A DNA stretch of 64,000 bases from Salticus scenicus (taxonomy: Eukaryota; Arthropoda; Arachnida; Araneae; Salticidae), in the NCBI GenBank assembly GCA_963930645.1, contig OZ005660.1, positions 245,733,082 through 245,797,081 on the forward strand. The letters run 5' to 3'. Under the pieces are notes generated by a model. That model ran no database searches, was not told the DNA's origin, and worked only from the letters and a program-made list of their open reading frames with translations. Both the position numbers and the translations under genes were made by a program. Position 1 is the stretch's first letter. Every line of letters begins with the position of its first letter. Shown one piece after another: positions 11,764 through 22,240 of the stretch.

Positions 11764-11869
11764 ATGGTTACAGATATGGTAGAAATGAATGACAGTTCAA
11801 ATGTGATACAAAATAACAGTGATTACATCAAATATAAAACAGTTACTGTGATTAACTCTCAATATATAG

Positions 11870-13104
11870 CTTTTTTCTTGAGTGAATACGTAGATATCTA
11901 TTTAGATTTTCCGTTTGATCGAGAAAAATCTTCCGAATACACTTCGCTTTCCTCTTGTTTGAGTTCGTACATGTTCATTCAAAGTTTCCCTTATGGAAAA
12001 CTTTCAAGAACATATGGAACACTTTCAATAACATTTTAAATGATATACATACAGTTTTTCTTCTGTGTGAAAGCATAGATGTGTATTTAGATGCCTCAAT
12101 TTAGAAAAACGTAACAGTTTTTCACTTGTGTGAGTGCGTACATGCATATCTAATACTACTTTATCCGAAACACTTAGAACGGATTTCACTCAAGTATGGT
12201 TTTTCGCCTATGTGAATTCATAAATGTTTATTCAGAGTCTTCTAGCCTTAAAGAAAATTTTTTAGGACATATTTCACATTTTTTTTTCTTTGTATGAATG
12301 CGTAAATTTGTATTCGAATTGCCTTTGAAAGAAAACCTTCTAGTACAAATTTCAAATATATGGCTTTTCATCTCTATGGATGCGTGAATGTCAATTTAAT
12401 TTCTCGATTTGGGAGAATCTTTTAGAACATATTACTTAGATATAGCTTTTCGCCTGCGTGAGTCCGTGAACGCACATATAATGCAGTTTTCTCGTGGAAC
12501 TCTTTCGAACATATTTCACACATATAAGGGTTTTCTTTTGTGTCAATGTGTAGCTGTCTCTTTCTAGAAAAACCTCTGGAACAGATTCCAGTTTGATTTA
12601 TTTTTTTGAATGAATGCGTAAATACGCATTCACAGCGCGCCTTACTGAAAATTTTTTAGAACACATTTCACAAACATATGGCTTTTCTTCTGGAGTGAAT
12701 GCGTAAATATTAATTAAGAGCAATCTTTTCAAAGAACTCTTTACAACGAATTTCACACGCATATAGCATTTCGCCTGTAAGAGTGCGTGAATGTGCATTT
12801 AGATTCCTTTTTTGAGAGTATTCTTTAAAACAAATTTGACACACATATGGCTTTTATCCCATGTGAATGCGTAAATGTGTAATTAGATTACTTTAGTCAG
12901 AGAATCCTTTAGAAGATATTTCACACATATATGGCTTTCTCCTGTGTCAATGCGTAAATCCCTATTTAGATAATTTTTGTGAGAGAATTCTTCAGAACAT
13001 ATTTCACACACATATGGCTTTTCTTTTGTGTGAATACGTAAATGTATATTTAGAAGACCTTTCCGAGAGAATCCTTTAGAACATATTTCACACACATATG
13101 GTAT
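11870..13104 (-). pseudogene. decayed C2H2 zinc-finger array (3' part)
   Basis: Minus-strand finger units of about 84 bp are still legible: 12883-13095 reads MCEICSKGFSRKGLLNIHL then a finger with a damaged histidine helix (NRDLRIDTG), then a frameshift. 12598-12798 has another pair of partial fingers (YVCEMCSKKFSVRRA). Further down to 11870, CEICSK/HIRIHT-like remnants are interrupted by stops. The join to the intact 11-finger ORF is a single TAA in a linker (HKG, stop, IPYVCEICSKGF). Either the upstream protein ends here and this is debris, or the whole array is dying. Confidence 0.7.
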
Positions 13105-14034
13105 TTAACCTTTGTGAGAGAGTAAATGATAATTTAGACTTTCTTTACGAGAGAATTTTTTAGAGCATAAATCACACACATACGGCTTTTCTCCTGTGTG
13201 AATCCGTAAATGAATATTCAGATGACTTTTTTGGGAATAGGCTTTAGAACATATTTCACACACATACGGCTTTTCTCCTGTGTGAATCCGTAAATGCGTA
13301 TTCAGATGATGTTTGTGAGAGAATTCTTTAGAACATATTTCACACACATAATATGGCTTTTTTCCCGTGTGAATGCGTAAATGTGTAGTTAGAGCACTAT
13401 TGTTAGAGAATCCTTTAGAACATATTTCACACACATATGGCTTTTCTTTTGTGTGAATACGTAAATGTATATTTAGATGACCTTTCTGGGAGTAGCCCTT
13501 AGAACATATTTCACACACATACGGCTTTTCTCCTGTGTGAATCCGTAAATGCGTATTCAGATGATTTTTGTGAGAGAATCCTTTAGAACATATTTCACAC
13601 ACATAATATGGCTTTTTTCCCGTGTGAATGCGTAAATGTGTAGTTAGATCACTATTGTTAGTGAATCCTTTAGAACATATTTCACACACATATGGCTTTT
13701 CTTTTGTGTGAATACGTAAATGGATATTTAGATGACCTTTTCGAGAGAATCCTTTAGAACATGTTTCACACACGTATGGCATTTCACCTGTATGAGACAG
13801 TGTATGATCGATTAGACTAGCTTTATGAGAGAATCCTTTAGAACATACTTCACACACATATGGCTTTTCTTCGGTGTGAATGCGTAAATGTTTAATTAGA
13901 TTACCTTTTTTAGAGAATCTGTTACAACATATTTCACATGCATATGGTTTTTCTCCTGTGTGAATGCGTAAATGTGAATTTAGAGCATCTTTTTGCGAGA
14001 ATTGTTTAGAACATATTTGACACACATATGACAT
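13105..14034 (-). CDS. C2H2 zinc-finger ORF with 11 tandem fingers
   Basis: 309 codons made entirely of eleven Kruppel-type fingers with the consensus YVCEICSKGFS-x5-HLRIHTGEKP and C-x2-C-x12-H-x3-H spacing. Such proteins bind DNA in the nucleus; the target is unknown. Fingers 4 to 10 show a three-finger higher-order repeat (GHLNIH, NNSxLTTH, HKxHLNTH) with a 255-bp period, including the unusual GKKPYY linker twice, so the array grew by segmental duplication. The first Met lies inside a linker (HTGKMSYVC), and just upstream a further finger is cut by TGA (STH, stop, RIHTGK). The frame therefore has no natural N-terminus, and no effector domain (KRAB, ZAD, BTB) is visible. It may be the intact core of a decaying gene, or an exon whose splicing cannot be seen here. 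No expression evidence. Confidence 0.55.
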   Translation of the reverse strand: MSYVCQICSKQFSQKDALNSHLRIHTGEKPYACEICCNRFSKKGNLIKHLRIHTEEKPYVCEVCSKGFSHKASLIDHTLSHTGEMPYVCETCSKGFSRKGHLNIHLRIHTKEKPYVCEICSKGFTNNSDLTTHLRIHTGKKPYYVCEICSKGFSHKNHLNTHLRIHTGEKPYVCEICSKGYSQKGHLNIHLRIHTKEKPYVCEICSKGFSNNSALTTHLRIHTGKKPYYVCEICSKEFSHKHHLNTHLRIHTGEKPYVCEICSKAYSQKSHLNIHLRIHTGEKPYVCDLCSKKFSRKESLNYHLLSHKG

Positions 14035-14590
14035 TTTGCCTGTATGAATGCGTCAATGTGTACTTACATTACTTTTCTGAGAGAATTTCTTAGAACATGT
14101 TTCATACCCTTATGGCTTTTCTACTGTGTGAATGCGTAAATGTCTATAACCTTTTTGAGAGAATTCTTTACAACATATTTCACACATATATAGCTTTTTT
14201 TCGTGTGAACACAGAAACGTTTATTTAAAGCACTCTCATCAGAAAAATTTTTAGAACATATTTCACTAATACACGCCTTTGCGTGAATATGCGTTTATAT
14301 TAGATAATCTTTCCGAGAGAAAGCTTTAGAACATACTTCACACACATATGGCTTTTTTTCGGTGTGAATGCGTAAAAATGTTTATTTAAATTACTTTTGT
14401 TAGAGAATCCTTTAGAACATATTTTACATACATATGGCTTTTCGTCTTTGCATGTGCATGAATGCTTATTTTTTGCACTCTTGTCTTCTATATAGTTCAT
14501 AATATTAACTCTTTCTAGAAAAACATTTAGAACAATTTTCACACACATACATGTTTCGTCCTACGTGAGAGAATGCATGTATACTATGAT
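14035..14590 (-). pseudogene. decayed C2H2 zinc-finger array (5' part)
   Basis: Minus-strand finger remnants upstream of the intact ORF. 14300-14548 encodes KPYVCKICSKGFSNKSNL followed by a damaged helix and a shifted frame. Finger-like segments with CEICSK- and RIHT-like words separated by stops continue to about 14590. With the downstream remnants, the array covers roughly thirty finger lengths. Confidence 0.65.
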
Positions 14591-16329
14591 ATACTATTTT
14601 TGAGGATAATTATGAATTTTATTGGGTTTTCATGTGTATGACTGCGTCTATATGCATATCCGTATTAACAAAAATTTTTGTGTTAGGCCTTATTAGAGAG
14701 GGTTGGCAAAAATTTCTATATATTGTCTGAATACAATGAGGGATAACAACTTTCTTTGTTAATTAATTTCTATATTTCAACAGAAAGATGTTCACGTAAT
14801 AACGGAAATTTTTCGTGAAATTAACTTGCACCTTTCACAAAATTGAAATTGTATCTGTCATTCTTCATATACCTAAAACTGGAGAGTTTTCCTGTGTAGA
14901 AGATTTTCTTTCACATTACTTTACTGATTTTTTAATATTTCTCTTTAACTAACAGTAGTTAAAAACACATTTTAATAAAAATATTAATGAGGCTACAAAT
15001 GGATAAATTTAAAGTTATGACCATGATCACAGGATATTTCTACCAAGACACATAGGAACATTATCAAATCATTTTTTGAAAAAATAATGAAAAAGGTAAA
15101 CAGAATAGCTATTTTACGGCAGAATTGAAGGTGAAAAACCGCAGTGTAGTTATATGTAACATATTAATATTAAATACAAGTTAAAAAAAAAATATATTAA
15201 ATCAAAAATAACACCCGCTAGACTGTTACTATCTTCAGCCTTTGGAGCACTTTCATGGTTACAATTGATTCCTTAAGCCACCGATACTCCACGGCCCCTA
15301 TCCCGATGGCCGATCCTATTCCGAAGTTGAGGGTGGAGGGTTTTGAATTTGAATATTTTTTGGTCAATTCCTATCCCTGTGTTGTTAAATGTTATTATTT
15401 GTTTAATGTTCAAGCGTTTATTTATTTATAAGTTTTTACTTATTTCTTGAAACTGTAAATTTCCAATGATTTCAGTTTCATACATAATATAATATATGAA
15501 ACTAATCTATAAATTATTGTGTAGCAAATTACTACAATTTCCTAACTCTAAGTTCTAAAATATAAATTTTACACTCATTAGAAATAAAATTCTACTAATG
15601 AATCATTTTGAAAACGTGCGTAATTCTATCTTAATTAATATGTTACAGTAATATCAGTTAATAATATTTTAATTTTCCTGGGGTTATAGCATATTTGATA
15701 CTTAGTATTAAATATCGGAAGCTGTGAAAAACACAGTTTGTTATATCATTACACATTTTGTTGAAATACCTTATCATGAAAGATGAAAAGTTGATTATAC
15801 GTTAATTTTATCATGAATTACATGAAATTTTTTTTCTATGAATGCTGTTTAATAGTTATTTCTGTGTTGCTTAAATTGTATTTATAAGGAAGTGCATGTA
15901 TGAAACTAACGAGAATCTCTATCTTCAGCCAGAAACTACTTCTGAGCTGAGTCTGAAAACCTCTCAGAGACACACATAGAACTCGCAATCCTCTCTGAAA
16001 AAAAAAAAAAAAAACAGAAATGGCATATAAATTTATATGTAATTATGTGCAGTGCAGTAGTTCCTGAGATACTATTGGAACAAAATTTTTGTCACACACA
16101 GAGGGTCCGTTTAAAATCAACCCGCATTTTAACGATGCTTCTTTTAATCCCCCTTTCTGTTTTGTCCGTTTACAACTATCTATCTGGAGGCGGCGACAAA
16201 ACCGGTTTTCAGTGGGGAAAGAGTGTAAAGTAAAGGTCCCTTTAACTGAGATGCCCTTTAATTCACAAACCAAAACATTCGCATAAATTCTATTGCCATT
16301 AGTTATAGATGTACAGGAAAAAAAAAATA
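14591..16329. other. AT-rich non-coding DNA
   Basis: No gene seen. A short GC-richer patch at about 15225-15345 has no recognisable homology to me. A run of A lies at about 15999-16014. The small ORFs at 16043-16390 overlap on both strands, cross a MITE boundary and are not supported. Confidence 0.5.
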
Positions 16330-16546
16330 CAGCCGGCAACAAAAGTATCCGAGCACTTGCGAGAAAATTCCTATATAAAAAAAGGTACACTTGATACAGT
16401 TTTGTTAAACAAATCCTTATCGAATTCTGTTCTTAGCCAGCCTAGGAATATGATTCGACAAGGATTTATTTAAAAAAACAGTATTAAATGCATATTTTTT
16501 TATGCAAAAATTTTTGCTAGCGCTCGGATACATTTGCTGCCGACTG
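16330..16546. mobile_element. 217-bp Tc1/mariner-like MITE
   Basis: Termini CAGCCGGCAACAAAAGTATC and (reverse complement of the right end) CAGTCGGCAGCAAATGTATC are imperfect inverted repeats, extended inward to a nearly palindromic element. It is flanked by TA at 16328-16329 and 16547-16548. Partial relatives lie at 19497-19540 and 19580-19725. Confidence 0.75.
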
Positions 16547-16626
16547 TATTTAGTAAAATAATTACCACAGTCATGTTTTTATCTTTGAAAAACGTTGAGA
16601 TATGTTTTATGTTTAATGTATGGACC

Positions 16627-16658
<32 letters not shown>

Positions 16659-16904
16659 CTCTGCAAGGAAATTAAATAAAGAAGAATTTTAGCGTTAAGT
16701 AGTCCAACATTTTTCTTTTTCCATTCCGCAAAATTACATAACAGACAGGAATGATTTTCTTATTTGAAGTTGAAAAAGAAATAAAATTTATAAGAAATAT
16801 TTTTTAAGATTATCGCAAATATAAAATGAATTGGCAAGAGTTTAGATTACTTTCCATAAATTCTGAAGTTGATGAAAACAATTATTTTTTCTATTCGCAA
16901 GAAG

Positions 16905-17160
16905 AAAATATTACAATCGAGAAAATTTTTGACTTCTGGTTTTCGATGCATTTACACGTTTTGAAATACCATGACAACAATTTGATCATTTTTAAAAGTG
17001 CATGCCTGTCTGTGTGTCGTGCATGGTTCATAAAAATTTTGTGGTCGCTGTAGCTCGTTTAATAATGGATGGAATTCTGAAAAACTTTAAATTTTCATAT
17101 GAATTGGTGATGAATATATTTGCAGTAAATCGCCCAGAAGGCAGTATCATAATCACATAC
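16905..17160 (+). repeat. dispersed repeat fragment
   Basis: Relative of 3655-4080, 25985-26540 and 49230-49470: GGTTTTCGATGCATTTACAC, CTGTCTGTGTGTCGTG, AAAATTTTGTGGTCGCTGTA and a final TCGCCCAGAAGGC-like segment. The ORFs overlapping it have no domains. Confidence 0.5.
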
Positions 17161-17302
17161 TACAGCCAGACCTATCTAAAGCATTACTTTTTACAGGATA
17201 ATCCCAAACATTTTGTTTTTTCTTTAATTTTTTACCACTCCCCTTCCCAGACAACACAAATTCGTCCAAATTAAGTCAAAGTACGTAATCTGGATATATA
17301 GT

Positions 17303-17760
17303 CATGTCCATATTACAGCCAGATTCAGTCTATATTTCATCAGATTTTGTAGATATTATGTAGAAATGTCCTCACCTGTTACGTCTTATGTACGTCTTTT
17401 AGCTGAAAACAATGACGTAAAATAGACGTATAGTGAACATAATATAGACATGTCCATATTACAGCCAGATTCAGTCTATATTTCATCAGATTTTGTAGAT
17501 ATTATGTAGAAATGTCCTCACCTGTTACGTCTTATGTACGTCTTTTAGCTGAAAACAATGACGTAAAATAGACGTATAGTGAACATAATATAGACATGTC
17601 CATATTACAGCCAGATTCAGTCTATATTTTATCAGATTTTGTAGATATTAAGTTGAAATGTCCCCACCTTTTATGTAATAAGTACGTCTTTTAGCTGTAC
17701 AAAATAATGTAAAATGGACATATGTGAACATAATATAGACATGTCCATTTGTGTTCATAT
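17303..17760 (+). repeat. tandem repeat, three units of about 146 bp
   Basis: TGTCCATATTACAGCCAGAT starts at 17305, 17451 and 17597, with a shortened fourth start at 17742. The first two units are almost identical over their full length; the third has diverged. The unit contains CAGATTTTGTAGATATTA and ACGTC words. No coding capacity. Confidence 0.85.
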
Positions 17761-18132
17761 TACATCCAAAAATTACTCATGTTATTTTTAGATTTATGTA
17801 AATATAGTGCTGGTAGAATAAAATCCTTAATGAATACGGTCTTTTTTTTTTTTAAGTGTCACATGTCACTCTAGCAAAATCTACATAATGGGCTTTCTGT
17901 GAAATCCACAGAAAGAGACTAAAAGATTATTTTAAAGCTTAATTATTATCATTATTTTTAATAATTTAAACATACAATTAAAAAGCTTTAAACTATTATT
18001 TTCAAAGTCATATCGAGTAAGGCTAAAAGAGAGAGAAAAAATTTCTCATGATTTATTTTTCGCACAAAATATTTAATATTTTAAAATTTCTTTCATTGCC
18101 CATGTATGTAACTAAATTTTTTATGGAATCTA

Positions 18133-18473
18133 CACTGTTAAAAATTTCAACAGAAAACCCTGTGTAATCTATTATTTTAAGTCTTACGTAAAATTACAGA
18201 GAAAAATACACAGAGATATTAAAAAACTTATTTTATACATTCATTTTAATAACTAATATTAATTTAATTAATTATTGTTGAGAATATATTTCGGACTTAG
18301 AATGCTTTTTCTGAAGTAGAAACAGTCATTTTTAATTTAAATTAAAAAATTAAGTAAAAATACAGAATAAAGAATGAGAATCTCGATTATTCACGTTTAA
18401 CTAAGAATAACAGTAAATTTACAGATACTCTGGATAAATATTTACATTAAATTTACAGAAATTTTTAACAGTG
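18133..18473. mobile_element. 341-bp MITE with CACTG termini
   Basis: CACTGTTAAAAATTT at the left and AAATTTTTAACAGTG at the right are perfect 15-bp inverted repeats flanked by TA (18131-18132 and 18474-18475). The interior is AT-rich and non-coding. The CACTG/CAGTG ends and TA flanks match the larger element at 39869-41332, suggesting one superfamily. Confidence 0.78.
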
Positions 18474-18841
18474 TAGCTAGGATTCAAACTTAGGTCCTTT
18501 GGTCCAATACACAATTATTCCACTAAGTGATGTTCTCCTTCAATATTTAACTTGCCTTAGCACTCCAATGAAATAGATTTCATCTTTTCTTTATGCGAAT
18601 AAATGCAGAATTACAGGCATTTTTTTTTTTTCTTAATATATACAATCACATTATGATGGCAAAGAAAAGTTTAAGACTGTTCACTTCCTCTTGCGATTTC
18701 CTCGTCTCTAGTCACCAAATCACATGTAAGTCTATGGCGAAATTTGTTTATAGAATCACTTTTTACCTAATTGCAATTTTTAAGTTTGTTTTCACATTCA
18801 GAAAATTTACAACCGTTAAATTAGTACTTGTTCCCTAAAAT

Positions 18842-18879
<38 letters not shown>

Positions 18880-19579
18880 TTTGTTTTACGACTAAAAAAA
18901 ATGATAAATAATGCATTTAGTGAAAATTCTCATTTTTTAACTCAAAATTATAATATAAAAATGAATTTTTTGGAAAAAGAGTACTAATTTAATGGTTGTG
19001 TATTTTTAGAATGTGAAAAGGAAATTTAGAAATAATACTTAGGTAATGCGCAATTCTATAAACAATTTTACCCATAGTATTCTATAGGTACATGTATATT
19101 GTACAAAAATATGTAAATCTTGAACAGTAAGCAAATACGCAGTAGAACAGTATAACTCCTATTTGTAAAGTGGAAAGATTCTTTTCCTCCTAAAACTGTC
19201 AAAGAAATTCCAACAGAGAAAATACAATTCTTTGTGTTTGCTCTGTTGTTGGCTTGAATTAAAATTTGTTTTATTGAAGGTTGGTATTAATTAAAATTTT
19301 TTTAGGGGCTCGCACTCGTGGATAATCCTCACCGTGGCTCTCGCAAATAATCAGTGCTCTACTGTATTCAAATTCTTTACAGAGCCCCTACGTTAATGTT
19401 TCATATTCCATGTACTACAAATATTTAAAATAAAAAAGTAAGTTGATAAAAATTAGCGATCAAACTAATATATATATATATATAAAGTGTGGATATGAGT
19501 GCTTAAATAGTTTTTGCTGCCGACTATTCCAGGGCTACTTGAAATCAGGCAAACACTTGAAAACTCACTATCTAGATAA

Positions 19580-19725
19580 ATTTTGAACTTAGTCAGCAGC
19601 AAAATTATTCGAGTGCTAGCAATAATTCCCATATAAAAAAAGTACACTTAATACTGCTTTGTTAAATAAAATCTTTGTTGATTCATGTTCTTATATAAGA
19701 ACATGACTCGACAAAGATAGCTGAA
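19580..19725 (+). repeat. partial copy of the 217-bp MITE family
   Basis: GTCAGCAGCAAAATTATTCG, the CCATATAAAAAAAGTACACT segment and the TTGTTAAATAAAATC segment match 16330-16546 in the same order. The right end is missing or diverged. A separate stub (TTTTTGCTGCCGACT) lies at 19515-19529. Confidence 0.65.
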
Positions 19726-20096
19726 ATTTTGTTATCACAGTAATTTCTGAAATATTGAATTTATTCGAATCAAAGCCGAACAGTAAATTTATCTTACAAA
19801 CAACATGAATTAGTTAAGTGAGCAACTTGCTCCTGGCATTTTGTTTCCAAGTGGCAACTGCTTGAAAATTTTTTAATATAACAATCAAACCTCATTAATA
19901 AACAGCACTGCAAAACTGATGTTTCGAAAAAATAGGTACAAAATTTTGGTTGGTTGGTTGGGTTTTTACGTCGCACTAGTGCTGCTCAGATGGGCAATTG
20001 GCCACTACAAAATTTAGGATAAACACCATACAATGCAAGAAACTTGCGAATTTCACTTGCAATTTATGGCGTTTATTCAAAGTTTTGCACTTATTA

Positions 20097-20238
20097 CAGT
20101 CGAACCTCTTTAACATGAATTACTTTTAAAATGAACTGTTTCCACAATCCCCGTAAAAAGGAAGATTAGTTTTTGAGTTACTGATACCATGAACAAAATT
20201 TTTATCCCCTTGAGATTCACATTAACAAAGTTCGACTG
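20097..20238. mobile_element. 142-bp pogo/Tigger-like MITE
   Basis: Ends CAGTCGAACCTCTTTAAC and (reverse complement of the right) CAGTCGAACTTTGTTAAT, flanked by TA at 20095-20096 and 20239-20240. This terminal sequence type is typical of pogo-group elements. Non-coding. Confidence 0.75.
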
Positions 20239-22038
20239 TACTGAATTAAATAAAAATAAACTTGCAGGGTAAACTCATCTTACTAACGCATTTGACATGT
20301 TTATTTGCAAACTTCATCTTCTTTCTTATTTTTAGTGCTGACCGCTTGAAAACTTCAAACTTGTATAGAAAAGGTATTTATGAACCAATTTGCTTAAAAC
20401 TCAGCCTTCATCAATATTTAAATTCTGAGTCTGTTAATAAAATAAATCATAGCTGCCATTTTAAACCTGGGTCCTGTGGCCCAATTCACTCATGTTCCAC
20501 CAAATGATCTTCTCATTTAATAATATTTGACTTTGTCTTATATTTCTTTCTTTCTTTTTTTTTTTTTTTTTTTTTAATTTCACCACATTACTTGCAGATG
20601 GTTAAAAAATTGTAATTTATCGTTTTGAAATCTTTTTTTTTTTTTTCCCTTGCTTTGTTTTTTCTTCCTTCCTGCAAAAATTTAAATAAAAATATATATG
20701 TAACAATTTTTTATTTCTTTTCCTATCAACGCACCCAGGCTTTTAAAATTTCATAATCTGTCTGCAAAATTTGCATATAATCAGGGGAGAAAATGGCTTA
20801 CATTCAAAAAGCCTGAAAGCTGATGAAGGGGGGGGGGTCTTGACATCAGCGGTGATCTCGTGCAACAATACACATATACAATTTTACTACAGAACAATAT
20901 AGTATAAACAATTGCGTGTGTATTCATTCAATTCATCTCATTCAATTAAATATTTTATAGCAATGTTTGACGCAACACTATATAAATTATAAATAATAAA
21001 AGTTTTAGTTTTGATACAGAAATTTTTGTAAGTGAATTGCTATCTGAAAGTTGCAGACAAATTTTTTTATCGGTGGAGACAAAAACTGTCCGCAAGCCGT
21101 TTTTCTGTGTCCGCGACTATGTCGCCGTGCTGCGATGTTTCTACCACTGGGTCAACGCACATATCTTTAAATCAGTTATTTTATTGTTTGATTCTAGATG
21201 TGAATTACTGATTAATTCTAATCAGTTTCAGCAATTAAGTTAACAGTGGTAAACATGTAAAATATTAACTCCTCAGAATTATGGAATCTTCTGATCTGTT
21301 CTGTAAATACAGACACAGTATTCATTACTGTCTTGGCACTCATATATTTCTTCATTTTTTTAAAAATGTAAATACATATCCATATTAATTTTTTTTAATG
21401 CATATTTACATTTCCTACCCTTATTACATTTACTCAGCCTAGGGGGGGGGGGGGGGAGTAAAAAAAAAAATAAATATTTGTCAAACAAATCTATGTGTGA
21501 ATACAGTTTATAATTTATTAATAAAGGAAACAAAAAAAATAATAGAATATTTATTTAATAATGATCAAGTAAGAAGCAAATATGCTTTTATTATTTGATG
21601 CATATGAAAATAATCTACTTTTTATATTAATCTAAGAATAAAGGCTTAACAATAATAATATTAAATTTTTATCAAATTAATTTTTTTCTTTTCCATTTTT
21701 CCCCTCTCACATCAAGTTTTAAAAAAAAATAATAATAAATTGAAAAAAAAACGTGAAAGAAATGGAACAGTTTTAGTATAGGATTCCCTTGGTGAAAACT
21801 GAAATTTTATACACAAGTAGCACAGATATTTCTTGTCAAGGTCTTTACTGATGTAATTGTAATATCCATTTTAATTCATCATCAGAATAACAAAGACTTA
21901 GAAGTCGCCATGATGCCCCCCCCTACTAAAGCTGTATGAATGACATTTTAAGAAATAAACATAGTAACCGCTGCTGAGAAAGTCAATACTGTTACCATAT
22001 ACCTTTATAATAACAGGAGACTTGGCGTTGGAATATTA

Positions 22039-22240
22039 AAACCCGAATAAACTACTACATCAGAAATGCCAAAAGAAAGATATTTGCGATGCATACAGCT
22101 GTTTCGGTAGCCTTAAGTGTACCGTCTTCAGTGCAAAAAGAATTCTGAATCTGGAGAAGTGCTCGTATATGAAATAGCTGTATGCATCGCAAATATTTTT
22201 CTTTTGCCGTTTCTGACGTAGTAGTTTATTCAGGTTTTCA
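22039..22240 (-). mobile_element. Penelope-like inverted fragment with hammerhead-like motif
   Basis: About 65-bp arms (starting AAAACCYGAATAAACTACTA) face each other around a short centre. The left arm and centre contain, on the minus strand, a hammerhead-like core (own entry). Penelope-like elements are known to carry minimal hammerhead motifs and inverted partial copies, hence the call. No reverse transcriptase is present. Confidence 0.5.
22090..22135 (-). ncRNA. minimal hammerhead-ribozyme-like motif
   Basis: The minus strand reads TGCA, CTGAAGA, C, GGTA, a 10-nt loop, TACC, GAAA, C, AGCT, G, TA, TGCA. This gives stem I (TGCA/TGCA), the CUGANGA core, a four-pair stem II (with one extra C), GAAA, a one-pair stem III with loop AGCU, and a GUA cleavage triplet. 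This is the compact layout described for Penelope-like elements. Activity is not known, and the extra C before stem II could weaken it. Confidence 0.4.

Larger units (their letters stand above)
5924..11864 (-). mobile_element. Copia (Ty1) LTR retrotransposon, inserted in the zinc-finger array
   Basis: LTRs at 5924-6196 and 10027-11864 (the latter interrupted) bound a gag-pol region read on the minus strand. Both outer flanks carry TATAG (5919-5923 and 11865-11869), a 5-bp target duplication. A polypurine run lies next to the 3' LTR just after the pol stop. A sequence resembling the complement of the initiator-tRNA-Met 3' part abuts the 5' LTR (10008-10026). The LTR copies differ at only about five places, which suggests a recent insertion. 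Pol carries a frameshift and a lost catalytic residue, so the copy is probably not autonomous. Confidence 0.93.
10027..11864 (-). repeat. Copia 5' LTR, split by a DNA transposon
   Basis: 10027-10202 matches the outer-to-middle part of the LTR at 5924, and 11764-11864 matches the remainder. The two pieces meet at AT (10201-10202 and 11764-11765) when the intervening 1.56 kb is removed, restoring the uninterrupted LTR sequence GTTATGGTTACA. Confidence 0.92.
17761..22038. other. AT-rich non-coding DNA with MITEs
   Basis: Apart from the elements listed separately, nothing coding is supported. It contains T runs at about 18847-18875, 20555-20576 and 20635-20646, a G run at 21444-21458, and a GC-richer fragment at about 21060-21150 similar in wording to 16185-16210. 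A TTGGTTGGTTGGGTTTTTAC segment at 19949-19968 resembles 52300-52345. Confidence 0.5.

Noticed and set aside
11677..12039. Plus-strand ORF of 120 codons
   Set aside because: It crosses from the TIR transposon through the Copia LTR into antisense zinc-finger DNA, so it is a chance frame.
15225..15345. GC-richer patch considered as a 5S rRNA or tRNA fragment
   Set aside because: No A/B box pair, internal control region or cloverleaf could be matched.
16043..16390. Overlapping ORFs on both strands
   Set aside because: They cross the MITE boundary at 16330 and show no domain or codon bias.
17303..17760. CRISPR-like direct repeats
   Set aside because: The units are contiguous 146-bp tandem repeats without spacers, in eukaryotic DNA.
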